Source: Planococcus sp. (in: firmicutes) (lineage in GTDB: Bacteria; Bacillota; Bacilli; Bacillales_A; Planococcaceae). From it: a stretch of DNA of 6,444 nt. Under the pieces are notes generated by a model. It searched no databases and was not told where the DNA came from. It worked only from the letters and a program-made list of their open reading frames with translations. The translations under genes and the position numbers were made by a program. Within the stretch, counting starts at the first letter, position 1; each line of letters starts with the position of its first letter. Shown here piece after piece: positions 5,551 through 6,444 of this stretch. The DNA lies in NCBI GenBank assembly GCA_030147225.1, contig JASLAI010000030.1, positions 1-6,444 of the forward strand, in the 5' to 3' direction.

Positions 5551-5568
5551 AGGAGGATGCGAAAGCGT
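5551..5568 (+). promoter_or_regulatory. rex ribosome-binding site with hairpin in the spacer
   Basis: AGGAGG (5551-5556) directly abuts an in-frame ATG (5557), leaving no room for initiation there, so the real start is the next ATG at 5569. The 12-nt spacer (5557-5568) can fold completely into a 4-bp stem, ATGC with GCGT including one U-G pair, closed by a GAAA tetraloop. Folding would change the effective Shine-Dalgarno distance and could affect translation. This is an inference from pairing only. Confidence 0.5.
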
Positions 5569-6201
5569 ATGTTACACGAGACATCTAAAATTCCGCAAGC
5601 CACGACTAAAAGGCTGCCGCTGTATTACCGTTTCCTTCAAAACTTCGCGAATGCCGGACAAAAACGGATTTCTTCGCAGGAATTAAGCGAAGCGATGAAA
5701 ATTGATTCTGCCACTATCCGCCGGGATTTTTCCCATCTGGGTGCACTTGGCAAGAAAGGCTATGGCTATGATGTTCAGGAATTGCTGCTCTTTTTTCGCA
5801 AGACCCTTGATCAGGACGAGGCTACCAATGTAGCGCTGATTGGCGTTGGCGGACTCGGCAGTGCATTTTTGAAATATAATTTCCATCGCAACCACAATAC
5901 AAAAATCATTGTGGCGTTTGATTCGAACAGTCCATTGGAAGGGGAGAAGATCAGCGACATCGATACCTACCATCCGGATAAAATCGAAGAGAAGATAAAA
6001 GAGTATGGTGTGGAATTGGTCATTTTGACGGTGCCGTCCCGATCGGCACAGGAAGTGACAGACCGTTTGGCGAAGACCGATATCAAAGGGATTTTGAATT
6101 TTACACCGGTGCGTATTTCGGTGCCCGACCATATCCGTGTCCAGACCATCGATCTGTCAGTTGAACTGCAGACTTTGATTTATCAGATTAAGCAGCAATG
6201 A
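5569..6201 (+). CDS. rex: Redox-sensing transcriptional repressor Rex
   Basis: Rex is a cytoplasmic homodimeric repressor that binds operators when NADH is low and leaves DNA when NADH rises, controlling fermentation and respiratory genes. This protein has 210 residues. The N-terminal winged helix contains [18 protein letters not shown] (6-23) and the recognition region [18 protein letters not shown] (44-61), followed by KKGYGYDV. The C-terminal Rossmann domain has GVGGLG (92-97) and D118 at the end of the second strand, the acidic residue expected for NADH binding. [12 protein letters not shown] near the C terminus is a family hallmark. I chose the ATG at 5569 because the earlier ATG at 5557 touches the Shine-Dalgarno and the resulting start aligns with B. 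subtilis Rex from its first residue. It is divergent from the ABC-F gene and precedes tatA. B. subtilis has moaC between these two genes, as I recall; it is absent here. Confidence 0.96.
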   Translation: MLHETSKIPQATTKRLPLYYRFLQNFANAGQKRISSQELSEAMKIDSATIRRDFSHLGALGKKGYGYDVQELLLFFRKTLDQDEATNVALIGVGGLGSAFLKYNFHRNHNTKIIVAFDSNSPLEGEKISDIDTYHPDKIEEKIKEYGVELVILTVPSRSAQEVTDRLAKTDIKGILNFTPVRISVPDHIRVQTIDLSVELQTLIYQIKQQ

Positions 6202-6235
6202 CTTAAAACCTTCACATTTATAAGTCCTTTCCAAA

Positions 6236-6264
6236 TAGCCAAAAGAGCTTGAATGATGTAAAAT
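6236..6264 (+). promoter_or_regulatory. Possible tatA promoter
   Basis: TAGCCA (6236-6241) and TAAAAT (6259-6264, five of six) are 17 bp apart in the 90-bp gap between rex and tatA. A second option is TTGAAT (6249-6254) with CATAAT (6270-6275), but its 15-bp spacing is short. No convincing terminator follows rex (only a 6-bp stem, GACTTA/TAAGTC at 6200-6226, without a T tract), so tatA may also be read through from rex. Confidence 0.28.
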
Positions 6265-6291
6265 AGAGCCATAATACAGGAGGTGCCACGT

Positions 6292-6444
6292 ATGCCAGGT
6301 CCAATGAGTATCATCATAATCGGTGTTGTTGCCTTGCTTGTTTTCGGTCCTAAAAAGTTGCCGGAACTTGGAAAAGCATTCGGTTCGTCTTTGCGTGAGT
6401 TCAAAAACGCTACAAAAGGACTTGTAGACGATGACGACGATAAA
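6292..6444 (+). CDS. tatA: Sec-independent protein translocase subunit TatA (TatAy type), partial
   Basis: TatA is a small membrane protein that assembles with TatC to carry folded proteins with twin-arginine signal peptides across the cytoplasmic membrane. The open frame runs off the window, giving 51 residues of a protein usually near 57 to 60. A short N terminus leads into one membrane helix (about residues 5-18), then the hallmark FGPKKLPELGKAFG (18-31) and an amphipathic helix with SLREFKNATKGL (33-44). The last motif is almost identical to B. subtilis TatAy as I remember it. The chain then turns acidic (VDDDDDK). Its strong Shine-Dalgarno AGGAGGTG (6278-6285) lies six bases before the ATG. 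tatC is expected just downstream, outside the window. Confidence 0.93.
   Translation, partial: MPGPMSIIIIGVVALLVFGPKKLPELGKAFGSSLREFKNATKGLVDDDDDK

Noticed and set aside
5538..5566. Perfect -35 TTGACA at 5538-5543
   Set aside because: No -10 box lies at suitable spacing; the position 17 bp downstream falls in the rex start region and reads gaaagc.
6427..6444. VDDDDDK at the visible end of TatA, identical to an enteropeptidase site (DDDDK)
   Set aside because: TatA C-terminal tails are often acidic. The match is coincidental, and the gene simply continues past the window edge.

Overview
The window comes from a low-GC Gram-positive (Firmicutes, order Bacillales). The evidence is the gene content and order: an rrn operon end, then tsaE-tsaB-rimI-tsaD, a convergent YdiF-type ABC-F gene, rex and tatA, which matches the Bacillus subtilis ydiB-ydiC-ydiD-gcp / ydiF / rex / tatAy neighbourhood as I remember it. 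The protein sequences suggest a Planococcaceae member (Planococcus or a relative), but that is a guess. All genes look intact. There is no mobile element, prophage or CRISPR.

Layout. (1) Positions 1-419: the 3' end of a 23S rRNA gene, a 5S rRNA gene and a single tRNA-Asp(GUC), closed by an intrinsic terminator. (2) Positions 455-3186: a promoter, then four tightly overlapping plus-strand genes tsaE, tsaB, rimI and tsaD, and a strong long-stem terminator. TsaE, TsaB and TsaD form the complex that moves threonylcarbamoyl onto A37 of ANN-decoding tRNAs (t6A). The TC-AMP synthase TsaC is not here. RimI is a GNAT N-terminal acetyltransferase that travels with these genes. (3) Positions 3187-3469: a gene-free gap between convergent genes. 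It is not empty: it holds four exact DnaA boxes (TTATNCACA) and two one-mismatch boxes within about 170 bp. (4) Positions 3470-5436, minus strand: an ABC-F ATPase with its own terminator. (5) Positions 5437-5568: a divergent control region carrying a Rex-operator-like palindrome between the likely ABC-F and rex promoters. (6) Positions 5569-6201: rex, the NADH-sensing redox repressor. (7) Positions 6292-6444: the start of tatA (TatAy type), cut by the window edge.

Most genes serve translation (rRNA, tRNA, t6A modification, RimI, ribosome-associated ABC-F), followed by redox control and Tat protein export. I see no new enzyme system. The most noteworthy element is the DnaA-box cluster downstream of tsaD, probably a DnaA titration or replication-control site. 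Next are the Rex-like operator and an unusual mini-hairpin that fills the spacer between the rex Shine-Dalgarno and its start codon.
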